In this document: positions 5,191 through 6,318 of the stretch, one piece after another
Layout: every line of letters begins with the position of its first letter
Numbering within the stretch: position 1 is the stretch's first letter
Source of the DNA: Actinomycetes bacterium
GTDB taxonomy: Bacteria > Actinomycetota > Actinomycetes > Actinomycetales > Microbacteriaceae
DNA length: 6,318 nucleotides
Direction: 5' to 3'
Assembly: GCA_030425055.1 (NCBI GenBank)
Contig: JAUHVN010000166.1
Coordinates: forward strand, 1 to 6,318
The notes under the pieces: generated by a model
What the model was told of the DNA's origin: nothing
The model's database searches: none
The model's input: the letters and a program-made list of their open reading frames with translations, nothing else
Made by a program: the position numbers and the translations under genes

Positions 5191-6318
5191 CCCGGCCGCG
5201 CCGCCGCCTCCTCTCGTCGCTGAGCGGGCTGGTCCACAGCGGTAATCCGGGTCAGTCCGAGACGACCGCACTGCCGGTGATCGACGATGCGATCGCGGTC
5301 GAGGTGCTCGATCTGGCGGTGCGCATCGGCGAGTCGATGCTCGTGGCCGGCGCATCGGCGAGCGAGGTGACGACGACGATCGTCCGCGCGGCGGACGCCT
5401 ACGGCCTCGAGCCGGTGCAGGTCGACGTCACCTACAACTCGATCACGGCGGCCTACCACCGCACCGGCGTACCTCGCCCGATCACGCTCCTGCGGGTCGT
5501 GTCCGGTGCGGCGCCCGACCACGAGAAGCTGCAGAAGCTGCAGGCGCTCGTCGCGCGCATCACCGCCGGGCTCGAACTCGACGAAGCCGCAGCCCAGTAC
5601 CGCACCGTGCGACGCACGCCGTTCCGCTATCGCCCGCTGGTGGTCGTGTCGGCGCAGGCGCTGCTCGCGGTCGGCGTCGCGGTGATGTTCGGCAGCAGCT
5701 GGCTCGTCTACGTGCTCGCGTTCATCGCCGCCGCGCTCGCGGCGCTCACGCAGCTCGGCCTCTCGCGCCTGCAGGTGCCGTTCTTCTTCAGCCAGATCGC
5801 GGGCGCGTTCGTGCTGACGCTCGTCGCGGCGCTCTCCCCGCTGCTCGCCCACACGGGACTCCCCGGCGCGGCCGGCCTGCGGCCCGCGGTGATCGTCGCA
5901 TCGGGCATCGTGCTCATGCTCGCCGGGCTCACGGTCGTCGGCGCCGCGCAGGACGCCATCGACGGATTCGCACTGACCGCGAGCGGGCGCATCCTCGAGC
6001 TCATGACGCAGACGCTCGGCGTCGTGCTCGGCATCCTGATCGGGCTCGAAGTGGCCCGGGTCATCGGGCTGGGTATGGAGCCGCCCGACGACGCCGTGCC
6101 CCTCGGCCCCGTGGCCCTGCAGTTCATCGGCGCCGCGCTCATCGCCGTCGCGGTCGCCGTCTACAACGGTGCCGGTCTGCGGATCATCGTCGTCAGCGCC
6201 GCGCTGAGCCTCGTGGCCTGGCTGGGTTATTTCGTGGCTACGTCGGTCGGCTTCGTCCCCGCCGCCGCGAGCGGGCTCGGCGCGTTCCTCGGCAGCTTCG
6301 TCGGCGTGCTGCTGGCAT
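5187..6318 (+). CDS. thrE: ThrE-family threonine/serine exporter, N-terminal 377 residues (runs off right edge)
   Basis: The frame is open from GTG at 5187 to the window end. Corynebacterium ThrE, which exports threonine and serine by proton-motive force, is about 490 residues, so roughly a quarter is missing here. The N-terminus is basic (MTRPRRR). A hydrophilic cytoplasmic domain covers about 33-145, with the conserved AVRIGESMLVAGASASEV (44-61) and VDVTYNSITAAYHR (79-92). Hydrophobic segments follow at about 150-168, 172-192, 200-221, 232-252, 271-293, 308-326, 331-350 and 355-377, fitting the ThrE (DUF1212) domain followed by the start of ThrE_2. QDAIDGFALTASGRILELM (255-273) is the conserved amphipathic stretch. 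GTG 5187 is the only start codon after an in-frame TAG at 5127 that keeps the whole domain. It is divergent from lysC across 192 bases, fitting export of an aspartate-family product. The substrate is inferred from the family. Confidence 0.88.
   Translation, partial: MTRPRRRLLSSLSGLVHSGNPGQSETTALPVIDDAIAVEVLDLAVRIGESMLVAGASASEVTTTIVRAADAYGLEPVQVDVTYNSITAAYHRTGVPRPITLLRVVSGAAPDHEKLQKLQALVARITAGLELDEAAAQYRTVRRTPFRYRPLVVVSAQALLAVGVAVMFGSSWLVYVLAFIAAALAALTQLGLSRLQVPFFFSQIAGAFVLTLVAALSPLLAHTGLPGAAGLRPAVIVASGIVLMLAGLTVVGAAQDAIDGFALTASGRILELMTQTLGVVLGILIGLEVARVIGLGMEPPDDAVPLGPVALQFIGAALIAVAVAVYNGAGLRIIVVSAALSLVAWLGYFVATSVGFVPAAASGLGAFLGSFVGVLLA

Noticed and set aside
4995..5852. Upstream extension of the lysC frame through the divergent region and thrE
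   Set aside because: The added residues are Arg/Glu-rich antisense of thrE. Aspartate kinases begin at the KYGGSS-proximal start, where GTG 4994 has a good ribosome binding site.
5708..6142. 144-codon minus-strand frame opposite thrE
   Set aside because: It is a Ser/Ala/Pro-rich antisense shadow of the thrE membrane segments, with no ribosome binding site or homology that I recognise.

Overview
The window is GC-rich DNA (well over 65% G+C by eye) with codon third positions strongly biased to G/C. It reads as the chromosome of a high-GC actinobacterium. Three things suggest Microbacteriaceae, probably Microbacterium or a close relative: a Corynebacterium-type LysC with an internal beta-subunit start, a ThrE-type exporter, and a membrane-bound malate:quinone oxidoreductase next to asd. 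This placement is inferred from gene content and style, not from a marker gene.

Layout, left to right. Positions 1-939 (minus) hold the N-terminal 313 residues of a secreted, membrane-anchored DUF2207 protein that runs off the left edge. Positions 965-2437 (minus) are mqo. Positions 2447-3523 (minus) are asd, whose stop codon overlaps the mqo ribosome binding site. Positions 3524-3707 are a gap with hairpins downstream of lysC and a probable asd promoter. Positions 3708-4994 (minus) are lysC, with an in-frame internal start at 4226 for the beta subunit. Positions 4995-5186 are a divergent promoter region with a lysC leader hairpin and paired repeats. Positions 5187-6318 (plus) are the first 377 residues of a ThrE-family exporter that runs off the right edge. 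No gene-free stretch exceeds 200 bases.

Functionally this is an aspartate-family neighbourhood. MQO oxidises malate to oxaloacetate, the precursor of aspartate. LysC phosphorylates aspartate, and Asd reduces the product to aspartate semialdehyde, the branch point to lysine/diaminopimelate, threonine and methionine. The divergent ThrE-like protein would export threonine or serine. The DUF2207 protein has no evident link to the pathway. I see no mobile element, CRISPR array, RNA gene or defence system, and no convincing undescribed system. The points worth a second look are regulatory: a putative leaderless promoter, coupled starts, a six-codon ORF overlapping the thrE start, and hairpins around lysC.
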